In this document: positions 16,888 to 25,626 of the stretch, piece by piece | How the letters are laid out: the number at the start of each line of letters is the position of its first letter | How positions within the stretch are numbered: the stretch's first letter is position 1 | Assembly: GCA_016720345.1 (NCBI GenBank) | Contig: JADKKV010000001.1 | Location: forward strand, 423,433 to 487,432 | Length of the DNA stretch: 64,000 bases | Source: Thermomonas sp. | Lineage (GTDB): Bacteria; Pseudomonadota; Gammaproteobacteria; Xanthomonadales; Xanthomonadaceae | Reading direction: 5' to 3' | Program-made: the position numbers and the translations under genes | Notes under the pieces: model-generated | Told to the model about the DNA's origin: nothing | Database searches by the model: none | What the model saw: only the letters and a program-made list of their open reading frames with translations

Positions 16888-18846
16888 TCAGGCGGCGTGC
16901 GGGTTGGCCTTCACGCCGGTGCGGTAGATCAGCCAGCCGACGAGGGCCAGCACCACCAGGCCGACGAACTGGCCGAAGTGGAACTGTTCCGGCAGCGCCA
17001 GCACGTCCGCGCGTTCGCTGACCACGATCGGGATCGCGATGGCGATGCCCATCAGTGCCTCGCCGGTGATCAGGCCCGCGGAGAACAGCACGCCGGGGCG
17101 ATGCACGCGGTCGCGCAGCGCTTCGTCGTGGGTGCCCACGATGCCGTGGCGCTTCTCGACGAAATACGCCAGCAGGCCGCCGAGGAAGATCGGCACCATC
17201 AGTTCCAGCGGCAGGTAGATGCCGATCGCCGCGGCCAGCACCGGCACGCGGAACGTCGAATTGCGCGACTTCAGCCAGCCGTCGAACGCGATCACGATCG
17301 CGCCGATCACGCCGCCCGCCGCGATCATGTCCCATGGCAGCTTGCCGCCGAACAATCCCTGCGCCACCGAGGCCATCAGCGTGGCCTGCGGCGCCTGCAG
17401 CGAACCCGGACGGGTGGGGTCGCCGATGCCGTAGGCCTGCGCCAGCAGGTTCAGCACCGGCGCCATGATCAGCGCGCAGGAGAACGCGCCGATGCCGAGC
17501 ATCAGCTGCTGCTTCCACGGGGTGGCGCCGACGATGTAACCGGCCTTGAGGTCCTGCAGGTTGTCGCCACCGACCGCCGCCGCGCAGCACACCACTGCGC
17601 CGATCATGATCGCGGCGACCGCGCCGATCTTGGAGTCGCTGCCCAGCAGCAGCATCAGCACGACGGACGCGAACAGGATGGTGGCGATGGTGATGCCGGA
17701 CACCGGGTTGTTCGACGAACCAACGAGGCCGGCGAGGTAAGCGGAGACCGACACGAACAGGAACCCGGCGACGATCATGATGACCGTCATCGGGATGCTC
17801 ACGCCCCAGTTCTGCACGATGGCCTGGTACAGGCCCAGCAGCGGCAGCACGAACAACAGCAGCGCCACCAGCATCCACTTCATCGGCAGGTCGCGTTCGG
17901 TCTCCGGCAGGTCGGCCAGGCTTGAGCCCTTGCGGGCGGCCGCGATGCCGCTCCTGACGCCGGACAGCAGCGAGTTGCGCAGCGAGAACAGGGTCCAGAT
18001 GCCGCCGACCAGCATGGTGCCGACGCCGAGGTAGCGGATCTTGTCGCCACGGATGATCGCCGCCGCTTCCGCCGCGGTCTTGCCGACCAGCTTCGCCGCC
18101 ATTTCAGGATCGCCGCTGGCGAAGAACGCGTGGTAGATCGGGATCGCGATGTTGTAGGCGAGGATGCTGCCGGACACGACCACGATGCCGATGTTGAGGC
18201 CGACGATGTAGCCCACCCCGAGCAGCGCCGGCGACAGGCCGGTGCCCATGTAACCGAGGTACTTGCCGAAGAATCCGGCGCCTGCGGCGTTGTCAGGGAT
18301 CATGCGCAGGCCGCTTTCCGCGGCCAACTTGACCAGCGCGCCGATGGTCGCGGAAATGCCGAGGATCTTCAGGCCGGGACCCGGGTTCTCGCCGGCCTTC
18401 AGCACTTCCGCGGCGGCCTTGCCCTCCGGGAACGGCAGCGGGTCCTCGACGATCATCGAGCGCCGCAAGGGCACCGAGAACAGCACGCCGAGCAGGCCGC
18501 CGAGGCCGGCGATCGCCAGCACCCAGGAATACTTGAAGTCGTCCCAGTAGCCCAGGATGACCAGCGCGGGGATGGTGAAGATGACGCCGGCGGCGATCGA
18601 GGAGCCGGCGGAGGCACCGGTCTGCACGATGTTGTTCTCGAGGATGGTGCCGCCACCAAGCAGGCGCAGCACGCCCATCGACACCACCGCCGCGGGGATC
18701 GCGGTGGCGATGGTCAGGCCGGCGAACAGGCCCAGGTACGCATTCGCGGCGGACAGGATCATCGCCAGTACCACCGCAAGGATCACCGCGCGCAGCGTCA
18801 ACTGCGGCGTACCTGCACCTGCAGCTTTCAAGCCGGAATTCGACAT
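16888..18846 (-). CDS. OPT family oligopeptide transporter
   Basis: This 652-residue polytopic transporter begins MSNSGLKAAGAGTPQLTLRA. Many membrane helices follow, with OPT-family features: AANAYLGLFAGLTIATAIPAA in the first helix, and NNIVQTGASAGSSIAAG and GDNLQDLKAGYIVGATPWKQ further on. The start at 18846 has an excellent GGGAGGGG ribosome-binding site, while the frame stays open to 19047 without homology. It heads a probable operon OPT-S9 peptidase-DUF819 and is divergent from the POT transporter; the shared 188-bp control region holds a long inverted repeat. Confidence 0.92.
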   Translation of the reverse strand: MSNSGLKAAGAGTPQLTLRAVILAVVLAMILSAANAYLGLFAGLTIATAIPAAVVSMGVLRLLGGGTILENNIVQTGASAGSSIAAGVIFTIPALVILGYWDDFKYSWVLAIAGLGGLLGVLFSVPLRRSMIVEDPLPFPEGKAAAEVLKAGENPGPGLKILGISATIGALVKLAAESGLRMIPDNAAGAGFFGKYLGYMGTGLSPALLGVGYIVGLNIGIVVVSGSILAYNIAIPIYHAFFASGDPEMAAKLVGKTAAEAAAIIRGDKIRYLGVGTMLVGGIWTLFSLRNSLLSGVRSGIAAARKGSSLADLPETERDLPMKWMLVALLLFVLPLLGLYQAIVQNWGVSIPMTVIMIVAGFLFVSVSAYLAGLVGSSNNPVSGITIATILFASVVLMLLLGSDSKIGAVAAIMIGAVVCCAAAVGGDNLQDLKAGYIVGATPWKQQLMLGIGAFSCALIMAPVLNLLAQAYGIGDPTRPGSLQAPQATLMASVAQGLFGGKLPWDMIAAGGVIGAIVIAFDGWLKSRNSTFRVPVLAAAIGIYLPLELMVPIFLGGLLAYFVEKRHGIVGTHDEALRDRVHRPGVLFSAGLITGEALMGIAIAIPIVVSERADVLALPEQFHFGQFVGLVVLALVGWLIYRTGVKANPHAA

Positions 18847-18932
18847 CGTCACCCCTCCCAGGGCATGCAATCGACGAAACCTAGCGGCTGGGGGACGGCA
18901 AGTCCAGTGCGCGAGCCCGCGCGACATCGCAA

Positions 18933-19003
18933 GGATGCGGACCAGGGCCACCCCAAGTCGCTCCCCGATACTCGCTTGGTTGGGGTGGCCCCGGCCCGCA
19001 TCC
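18933..19003. promoter_or_regulatory. Long inverted repeat between divergent OPT and POT transporter genes
   Basis: Left arm 18933-18956 and right arm 18980-19003 are complementary at 22 of 24 positions (ends GGATGCGG and CCGCATCC; core GGGCCACCCCAA with TTGGGGTGGCCC), separated by 23 nt. It occupies the centre of the region between two divergent peptide-transporter genes. It could be a shared operator, or form a stem in whichever transcript spans it. It starts 87 bp from the OPT start codon and ends 31 bp from the POT start codon. Confidence 0.6.
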
Positions 19004-19034
19004 CCCATACTTCTTCGCATCCCGGGGGAGGCAC

Positions 19035-20819
19035 ATGCCAGCAACAACGACCTACAGCGACATCCCGCTGCGCAACGACTTCCTCGGCCATCCCAAGGGC
19101 GTCTACGTCTGCTTCTTCACCGAGATGTGGGAGCGCTTCTCGTTCTACGGGATGAAGGCGCTGCTGCTGCTGTACCTGACCAAGTACCACCTGTTCGACG
19201 ACACCGGCGGGCTCAACCTGCTCGGCGCGTACGGCGGCCTTGTGTATTGCCTGCCGGTGCTCGGCGGCCTGCTCGCGGACCGCTGGCTGGGCATGCGCAA
19301 GGCGGTGGTGTTCGGTGGCGTGCTGCTGGTGCTGGGCCACTTCGGGATGGCGTTCGAGGGCGAACAGGCGCGCCAGGTCGGCACGGCGGTGGTCCGCGAC
19401 GAGCGCGCGCTGCTGGTGTTCTATGCGTCGCTGGCGCTGATCATCATGGGCGTGGGCTTCCTCAAGCCCAACATCTCGGTGATCGTCGGCCGGCTGTACG
19501 CGGACGACGATCCGCGCCGGGATTCCGGCTTTTCGCTGTTCTACGCCGGGATCAACCTCGGCGCGATGATGGCCTCGCTGGTCTGCGGCGTGCTCGGCGA
19601 GACCTGGGGCTGGAAGTACGGATTCGGCGCCGCCGGCGTCGGCATGATTGCCGGCCTGGCGATGTTCCTGTGGGGCCAGAAGTACCTGCGCGGCCTGGCC
19701 GAACCGCCGCGGCCGGAACGCCTGCGCGAGCGCGTCGCCGGGATCCCGCGCGAGTGGGCGATCTACCTGGCCGCGCTGCTCGGCCTGCTGCCGATCGCCG
19801 GGCTGATGTGGGCGACCGGCAACAATGCGTTCACCCTGTCCGCGGGCATCGACCTGACCCTGGCGCAACTCTTCATGCTGGTGGTGCTGGCCTTCGTGCT
19901 GGCCTGGTTCGTGCGCTTCATCCTGCGCGAATGCGACCGCCGCGAGCGCGCGCAGATGCTGACCCTGATGGTGCTGATCGTACTCGCGGTGGTGTTCTAC
20001 ACCCTTTACGAACAGACCTACGGTTCGTGGGTGGTGTTCACCGACCGCATGCTGACCAAGGATTTCTTCCCTTCGCTGGTGCAAGCTGAAGGCCTTCCGT
20101 TTGCCTACTTCGTAGTCGCCACGCTGTTGCTGCCGCTCGCCTTCATGCTGGCCGCGCCCTGGCACGACCGCCGCCCCGGCTCGCCGTTGTCCGCCACGCT
20201 GTTCCTGCTGGCTGCAGCCGCAACCGTGCTGATGACGGTGGGGATGGTGGTGCTGCAGCCGCAGACCGCGGGCTCGCTGACGTTCGTCGCTGGTCCTTTC
20301 ATCCTGGCGCTGGCACCGTTGTTCTCGTGGTTGTGGGGCTGGCTGGACCGCCGCGGGCGCAACCCCGGCAAGCCGGCGAAGAGCGTGCTTGGCCTGCTGT
20401 TCGCGGCGCTGTCGTTCCTGCCGCTGGTGCTTGCCGCGCAATCGGCTGGCGAAACCGGCAGCTGGGCCAGCGTGTGGTGGCTGGTGCTGGCCTACGGGTT
20501 GCTGCAGGTCGGCGAGATCTGCCTGTACCCGGTCGGGCTGTCCGCGGTCACCCAGCTGTCGGTGCCGCGCGTCGCCAGCCTGATGATGGGCACCTGGTTC
20601 CTTGCCACCGCATTCTCGGAATTGCTTGCGCACAAGCTGGGCACGCTGGCGGCGGTCGAAGACCCCGGCGCGTTGCTGGAGCACAGCCAGGCGTGGTCGG
20701 CTGCCGCGGCCACCTACGGCGACTACTTCCGGATGCTGCTGCTGGCCGGGCTTGCATGCACCGCGCTCGCCTTGCTGGCGTTGCCGTGGCTCAACCGCGG
20801 CATGCACGGGGTGCGCTGA
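19035..20819 (+). CDS. POT family proton-dependent di/tripeptide transporter
   Basis: This 594-residue major-facilitator protein has the POT/PTR2 signature in its first helix (GVYVCFFTEMWERFSFYGMKALLLLY) and the second motif FSLFYAGINLGAMMASLVCG. The ExxER segment (EMWERF) needed for proton coupling is intact. Fourteen or more hydrophobic segments are visible, slightly more than the twelve of minimal POT proteins. GGGGGAG provides a strong ribosome-binding site. It imports di- and tripeptides such as those released by the neighbouring S9 and M13 peptidases and is divergent from the OPT gene. Confidence 0.95.
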   Translation: MPATTTYSDIPLRNDFLGHPKGVYVCFFTEMWERFSFYGMKALLLLYLTKYHLFDDTGGLNLLGAYGGLVYCLPVLGGLLADRWLGMRKAVVFGGVLLVLGHFGMAFEGEQARQVGTAVVRDERALLVFYASLALIIMGVGFLKPNISVIVGRLYADDDPRRDSGFSLFYAGINLGAMMASLVCGVLGETWGWKYGFGAAGVGMIAGLAMFLWGQKYLRGLAEPPRPERLRERVAGIPREWAIYLAALLGLLPIAGLMWATGNNAFTLSAGIDLTLAQLFMLVVLAFVLAWFVRFILRECDRRERAQMLTLMVLIVLAVVFYTLYEQTYGSWVVFTDRMLTKDFFPSLVQAEGLPFAYFVVATLLLPLAFMLAAPWHDRRPGSPLSATLFLLAAAATVLMTVGMVVLQPQTAGSLTFVAGPFILALAPLFSWLWGWLDRRGRNPGKPAKSVLGLLFAALSFLPLVLAAQSAGETGSWASVWWLVLAYGLLQVGEICLYPVGLSAVTQLSVPRVASLMMGTWFLATAFSELLAHKLGTLAAVEDPGALLEHSQAWSAAAATYGDYFRMLLLAGLACTALALLALPWLNRGMHGVR

Positions 20820-20896
20820 ACGAGGCCATCTTGATGCCCCGGGCCGCACGTGGGCCGCTGCTACACTCCGGCCACTGCCCGCACGAGATCCACCGC

Positions 20897-22906
20897 ATGC
20901 CGACCCCGCGCCCGCTCGCCCTCGCCCTGGTCCTCGCGCTCGCAGCCGGCCTCGCCGCGCCCGACGGGCATGCAGCGAAGAAGGCCGCGCCGAAGAAGGC
21001 GCCAGCGGTCTCGGGCGTGTGTTCCGACTTCTACGCGAATGCCAACGCGGACTGGCTGAAGGCCAACCCGATGCCCGCCAGCGGCGCGATCTCCGCGCTC
21101 GGCCAACTGACAGCGCGCGCGCAGCTGCAGCAGCGCGAACTGCTGGACGCGGCGATGCAGTCGCCGCAGGGCAACGTGCAGAAGCTGCTCGGCGATTTCT
21201 GGGCCAGCGGCCTGGACGAAGCCGCGGTCGAGCGCGACGGCGCCGGCCCGGTGGCACCGCTGCTGCAGCGGATCGACGGCATCCGCAAGACCGGCGACGT
21301 CGCCCCGGCGATCGCCGCCCTGCACCAGGTCGGTATCCCGGTGCTGTTCAACTTCACCGCGGACATCGACCTGCGCGACTTCGACCGCCACCTCGGCTAT
21401 TTCTCGCAGGGCGGGCTGGGCCTGCCGGATCCGGCCTACTACACCCGCGGGGACGCCGACACCCAGGCCCTGCTGGCGCGCTACGCCGACTACATCCGCA
21501 AGGTGCTGACCCTGACCGGCGTGCCGGCCAAGGACCTGGAACGCGAGACGGCGTTGGTGCTGGACCTCGAGAAGCGCATCGCCGCGGCCGCGCGGCCGCT
21601 GGTGGAGCTGCGCGACCCCAGGACCAACTTCGCCGCGGTCGCGACCGCCGGCCTCGGCAAGCAGTACCGCAACCTGCAGCTGGACGCGTTCCTGAAGGCA
21701 CAGGCGGTGAGCGACGACGCGGTGTCGATCGCCAACCCGGCGATGTTCGCCCAGCTCGATGCGATGGTCGGCGGCCTCAAGCCGGCGCAATGGAAGAGCT
21801 ACCTGCGCTGGCGGGTCGGCGATGCGATGGCGCCGTACCTCGCCAGGCCATGGCGCGACGCCTCGTTCGAGTTCCGCGGCAAGGTGCTGCTCGGCGAGGG
21901 CGCGCCCGCGCCGCGCTGGCAGCAGGTGCTGGACGCGATCAACCTGGCCGCCGGCCCGATGCTCGGCCGCGAGTACGCCGCGCGCCACCTGGCCGATGCC
22001 ACCCGCCAGCAGGCGGTCGCCATCGCCGGCCAGGTGCGCGACGCGCTGGCCGCCAGCATCGGCAACAGCACCTGGCTGGGCGCGGCGGCGAAGGCGGAAG
22101 CGCAGGCCAAGCTCGGCAAGCTGCGAATCGAAGTCGGCACCCCGCGCCGCGACCTCGACTACACGGTGCAGCCGATGGGCCGCGGCAGCTTCGGCGGCAA
22201 CATGCTGATCGCCTCGAGCTGGCGGCATCGCGAGGAAATGAAGCGGATCGGCCGCGGCAATGCCGATCGCCGCTGGGACGTGCTGCCGCAGCAGCCAGCT
22301 TTGGCCTACGAGCCGGCGCACAACCGTCTGATCGTGACCGCGGCGATGCTGCAGGCACCGGTGCTCGACCCCGCGATGCCGCAAGCCGCGCAGTACGGCG
22401 CGTTCGGCGCGCTGGTCGGCCACGAACTGAGCCACGCGGTGGATGCGCGCGGCCGCATGGTCGATGCCGGCGGCAACCTGCGCGACTGGTGGGACAGCGG
22501 CGAAGCCGCCGCCTGGGATGCCAACGGGCAACGCGTTGCGGCGCTCTACGACACCTTCGCCTATCCTCAGCTGAAGGGGGTCAAGGTCAACGGCCGCCTC
22601 ACCCGCGAGGAAAACATGGCGGACATCGCCGGCCTCGAGCTGGCCCGCGCCGCGCTGGCCGCGGCGCAGCCCGCTGGCGGCGCCGAGGCGGGCAAGGCCT
22701 TCTACCGCGGCTGGGCCCAGGTCTGGGCGCAGCAGGTGGGCATGGACGAAGCCCAGCGCCGCAGCCTGCAGGACGTGCGCGCACCGGGCCCGTGGCGCAG
22801 CAATGGCCCGGTCATGCAGCAGGCCGCATTCGGCACTGCCTTCGGCTGCAAGGCCGGCACGCCGATGCAGGCCAGGCCAGCGGATCGGATCAGCATCCTG
22901 CCCTGA
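20897..22906 (+). CDS. M13 family zinc metallopeptidase (neprilysin-like)
   Basis: This 669-residue exported peptidase has a signal peptide (residues 1-23, MPTPRPLALALVLALAAGLAAP) followed by a short lysine/alanine linker, then the M13 N-terminal helical domain. The catalytic zinc site is HELSH at 509-513, with the third ligand in ENMAD (Glu572 and Asp576). The expected NANADW and GLPDPAYY family motifs are present, and a near-C-terminal Cys (FGCKAG) is as in neprilysin relatives. It follows the POT transporter by 77 bp on the same strand and converges on the rhomboid gene. Confidence 0.94.
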   Translation: MPTPRPLALALVLALAAGLAAPDGHAAKKAAPKKAPAVSGVCSDFYANANADWLKANPMPASGAISALGQLTARAQLQQRELLDAAMQSPQGNVQKLLGDFWASGLDEAAVERDGAGPVAPLLQRIDGIRKTGDVAPAIAALHQVGIPVLFNFTADIDLRDFDRHLGYFSQGGLGLPDPAYYTRGDADTQALLARYADYIRKVLTLTGVPAKDLERETALVLDLEKRIAAAARPLVELRDPRTNFAAVATAGLGKQYRNLQLDAFLKAQAVSDDAVSIANPAMFAQLDAMVGGLKPAQWKSYLRWRVGDAMAPYLARPWRDASFEFRGKVLLGEGAPAPRWQQVLDAINLAAGPMLGREYAARHLADATRQQAVAIAGQVRDALAASIGNSTWLGAAAKAEAQAKLGKLRIEVGTPRRDLDYTVQPMGRGSFGGNMLIASSWRHREEMKRIGRGNADRRWDVLPQQPALAYEPAHNRLIVTAAMLQAPVLDPAMPQAAQYGAFGALVGHELSHAVDARGRMVDAGGNLRDWWDSGEAAAWDANGQRVAALYDTFAYPQLKGVKVNGRLTREENMADIAGLELARAALAAAQPAGGAEAGKAFYRGWAQVWAQQVGMDEAQRRSLQDVRAPGPWRSNGPVMQQAAFGTAFGCKAGTPMQARPADRISILP

Positions 22907-22920
22907 GCAGGACGCTATTC

Positions 22921-23586
22921 CTAACGGACGATCCGCATCCTCGGCTTGCGCCCGGGACCACCGAATGGCGGCTGCCCGCGCCAGTAGCGGATCAGCAGCC
23001 AGCCGAACAGCATCCCGCCGAGGTGGGCGAAATGCGCCACCCCCGGCTGCAGGCCGGTCAGGCCAAGTCCCAGCTCGAACAGGCCATACACGATGACCAG
23101 GGTGCGCGCCTTCATCGGGATCGGCGGGAACAGCAGCATCACCCGCTGGTTCGGGAACAGCATGCCGTAGGCCAGCAACAGGCCGAACACCCCGCCCGAG
23201 GCCCCAATGGTGGGATACGGACCGGCACCGTTCGCCACCGCCCACGAGCCGACCAGCAACTGGCAAAGCCCCGCGCCGGCCACGCAGACCAGGTAGAACG
23301 CGAGGTAGCGACGCTCGCCCCAGGTGTGTTCCAGCGGCGCGCCGAACATCACCAGCGCCAGCATGTTGAAGGCCAGGTGGCCGAAACCGCCATGCAGGAA
23401 CCCATAGCTCAGCAGCTGCCATGGCAGGAATGCCGGCGCCATCCCGGCCGGGTTGTAGACGTCGCCGCCGAGCGGCCACAGCATCAGCGCGGCCAGGCGC
23501 CCGTCGCCCAACAGGGCCTGCAGGAGGAAGCCGGCGATGTTGGCGAACAGCAGCGCCTGGGTGACGCGGGGCAGGTTGAATGGCAT
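22921..23586 (-). CDS. Rhomboid family intramembrane serine protease
   Basis: This 221-residue protein has six hydrophobic helices. The catalytic dyad is visible as Ser130 in GASGGVFG and His188 in AHLGGMLFG. Supporting residues His65, His70 and Asn74 lie in the HGGFGHLAFNM segment of helix 2. Rhomboids cleave transmembrane helices of substrate proteins. The C terminus is short and basic (GRKPRMRIVR). The ATG at 23586 is preferred over 23613 because it begins at the first helix (MPFNLPRVTQALLFANIAGF). It converges with the M13 gene, 14 bp apart. Confidence 0.94.
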   Translation of the reverse strand: MPFNLPRVTQALLFANIAGFLLQALLGDGRLAALMLWPLGGDVYNPAGMAPAFLPWQLLSYGFLHGGFGHLAFNMLALVMFGAPLEHTWGERRYLAFYLVCVAGAGLCQLLVGSWAVANGAGPYPTIGASGGVFGLLLAYGMLFPNQRVMLLFPPIPMKARTLVIVYGLFELGLGLTGLQPGVAHFAHLGGMLFGWLLIRYWRGQPPFGGPGRKPRMRIVR

Positions 23587-23634
23587 CCGTGCGGCGATCC
23601 GTTTTCGTTGCACCGCATCATAGGGCTTGCGGCG

Positions 23635-23979
23635 TCAACGCGGCGACCACACCGCCGCGTCCAGCGAGTCCTCGCGCGGCAAGCGCACGCGTCCGTTGCG
23701 CACCTCCACGCCGTCGGCGCGCAGGCGCAGGCACTGTTCGGCGAAGGCGGGCGAATCCGGCGGGAACGCGATGCGGCCATCCGAGCGCAGGATGCGGTGC
23801 CACGGCAGTTCGCGGTCGGTGTTGCCGCTGAGCACCCGCGCCACCAGCCGCGCGCGCCCGGGCAACCCCGCGCGGCGCGCGATCGTCCCGTATCCGGCGA
23901 CCTGCCCGCGCGGTACCGCGCGGATCGCGGCCAGGATCGCAGCGGCGGCGGACGGCATGGACGCGGCGGGCTTCGGCAT
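23635..23979 (-). CDS. Alkyltransferase-like protein (ATL; MGMT-family DNA-binding domain)
   Basis: This 114-residue protein corresponds to the DNA-binding domain of O6-methylguanine-DNA methyltransferase (AVPRGQVAGYGTIARRAGLP, then NTDRELPWHRI). The active-site PCHR motif is replaced by PWHR (Trp60). That identifies it as an alkyltransferase-like protein: these bind O6-alkylguanine without repairing it and channel the lesion to nucleotide excision repair. Possible starts are ATG at 23991, 23979 and 23958. A ring of basic residues and the LSGN motif are kept. It is divergent from the gene at 24024. Confidence 0.88.
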   Translation of the reverse strand: MPKPAASMPSAAAAILAAIRAVPRGQVAGYGTIARRAGLPGRARLVARVLSGNTDRELPWHRILRSDGRIAFPPDSPAFAEQCLRLRADGVEVRNGRVRLPREDSLDAAVWSPR

Positions 23980-24023
23980 CCGGGTTAGCATAGCCGCATC
24001 CCCCGAACCACCCAGATGCCGCC

Positions 24024-24434
24024 ATGCACGACTTCGACGAGATCCGCAGCCACCTGCTCGCCTCCGGTTACAAGCTGACCCTGGAGGAGCCGTTCGTGTT
24101 GTGCGTCGAACTGTCGCTGGCGCAGGGCAAGCGCCACCAGGCGATCTTCCTGTCGGAAATGCAGGACGACGACAACCGCAACTACCTGCGGGTGAGCACC
24201 GCGATCGCGCCGACCACCGGCCTCGACGCACGCCGCGCGCTGGCCTTCAACTGGGGCAGCCGGGTCGGCTACCTGGCGATCGGCGAACTCGACGGCGTGC
24301 CCTACCTGCAACTGTGCGAGAACCGCCCCTACGACTGCCTGGACGCCGCCGAGATCGACCGCCTGGTGCTGGAACTCGGCGGCACCGGCGACGAGATGGA
24401 ACGGCGGATGTCGGCCGGCGGCGACCTGCTCTGA
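24024..24434 (+). CDS. Uncharacterised 136-residue protein, YbjN/secretion-chaperone-like fold suspected
   Basis: I do not recognise a named family. The protein is acidic, has no signal peptide or membrane segment, and shows an alternating helix-strand pattern: N-terminal helix FDEIRSHLLASGY, strands LTLEEPFVLCVELS, HQAIFLSEMQ and LRVSTAIAP, then FNWGSRVGYLAIGELDGVPY, and a C-terminal helix DAAEIDRLVLELGGTGDEME. This order resembles YbjN-like and type III chaperone-like folds, but that is an impression only. It sits between the divergent ATL gene and the convergent pit gene. Confidence 0.7.
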   Translation: MHDFDEIRSHLLASGYKLTLEEPFVLCVELSLAQGKRHQAIFLSEMQDDDNRNYLRVSTAIAPTTGLDARRALAFNWGSRVGYLAIGELDGVPYLQLCENRPYDCLDAAEIDRLVLELGGTGDEMERRMSAGGDLL

Positions 24435-24483
24435 CGCCTGCCCGCGGGCGGCACCCGCCTGGCCGGATCGCGCAGGCTTGCGC

Positions 24484-25605
24484 TCAGGCCCAGCCCAGCG
24501 CCTCGACCAGCCGCATCAGCCCGTAGGCGAAGCCGCCGGCGGCGGGGATGGTCAGCACCCACGCCCACACGATCCGCTCGATCACGGTCAGCTTCAGCGC
24601 ACGCGGGTTCTTGCCGAAACCCACGCCCATGATCGCGGTGGAGATGCTGTGGGTGGTCGAGACCGGCATGCCGAAGTGGGCGGCGGTGACCAGGATCGTG
24701 GCCGAAGCGGTTTCCGCGGCGAAGCCGTCGATCGGCTGCAGCTTGACCATCTTGTGGCCCAGGGTCTTGATGATCCGCCAGCCGCCGGCGGCGGTGCCGG
24801 CCGCCATCACCAGCGCGCACGACACCACGATCCACTTGTCGATATCGGTCTCGCCGCCATCCGGATGCAGGAACTGCGCCCATGCCGGCAGGTTGTCCAG
24901 GGTGCCCGCGCCCTGCGCGGCGAAGATCGCCAGGGCGATGATGCCCATCGTCTTCTGCGCGTCGTTGGTGCCGTGGGCGAAGCCCATGTAGGCCGCTGAA
25001 GCCAGCTGCGCCTTGCGGAAGAACGCGTTCACCCAGCGCGGCCGCGACAGCCGCGCCAACGGCCCGCCGGCCTTGCGCAAGCCCGCCACCAGCGCATACA
25101 GCAACGCCAGGATCAGCACCCCGAGGGTGAAGCCGGCGATCGGCGAACTGACCATCGGCACCACCACCTTCCACAGGATGCCCTTGTTGGCGGTCCAGCC
25201 GCCATCGCCGAGCTTCGACCAGATCAGGGCGTTCCAGTCGTTGTGGGCAGCCGCGAGCGCGGCGCCGCACAGGCCACCGATCAGCGCGTGCGACGAGGAC
25301 GACGGCAGCCCCATCCACCAGGTCACCAGGTTCCAGCTGATGCCGCCGGCCAGCGCACAGACCAGCACCTGCGAGGTGATCGTGACCACCTCGGTATCGA
25401 CCAGGCCGGAGGAGATGGTCTTGGCCACCGCGGTGCCCGCGAACGCGCCGATCAGGTTCATCACCGCGGCCAGCATCACCGCATGCCCGGGCGAAAGCAC
25501 CTTGGTCGCGACCACGGTGGCGATGGAGTTGGCGGTGTCGTGGAAGCCGTTGATGAACTCGAATACGAGCGCGGACAGGATCACCAGCAGCAACAGGGTC
25601 AGCAT
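24484..25605 (-). CDS. pit: Inorganic phosphate transporter, Pit family
   Basis: This 373-residue inner-membrane carrier has the duplicated PiT signature: GFHDTANSIATVVATKVLSP near the N terminus and AHGTNDAQKTMGIIAL in the second half. The conserved GLPSSSSHALIGGLCGA and GMPVSTTHSISTAIMG segments are also present. Pit proteins take up metal-phosphate with protons at low affinity. The gene starts 21 bp downstream of the DUF47 gene, an operon arrangement conserved in many bacteria. Confidence 0.95.
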   Translation of the reverse strand: MLTLLLLVILSALVFEFINGFHDTANSIATVVATKVLSPGHAVMLAAVMNLIGAFAGTAVAKTISSGLVDTEVVTITSQVLVCALAGGISWNLVTWWMGLPSSSSHALIGGLCGAALAAAHNDWNALIWSKLGDGGWTANKGILWKVVVPMVSSPIAGFTLGVLILALLYALVAGLRKAGGPLARLSRPRWVNAFFRKAQLASAAYMGFAHGTNDAQKTMGIIALAIFAAQGAGTLDNLPAWAQFLHPDGGETDIDKWIVVSCALVMAAGTAAGGWRIIKTLGHKMVKLQPIDGFAAETASATILVTAAHFGMPVSTTHSISTAIMGVGFGKNPRALKLTVIERIVWAWVLTIPAAGGFAYGLMRLVEALGWA

Positions 25606-25626
25606 CGTGCGTCTCCGGTCGCCGGC

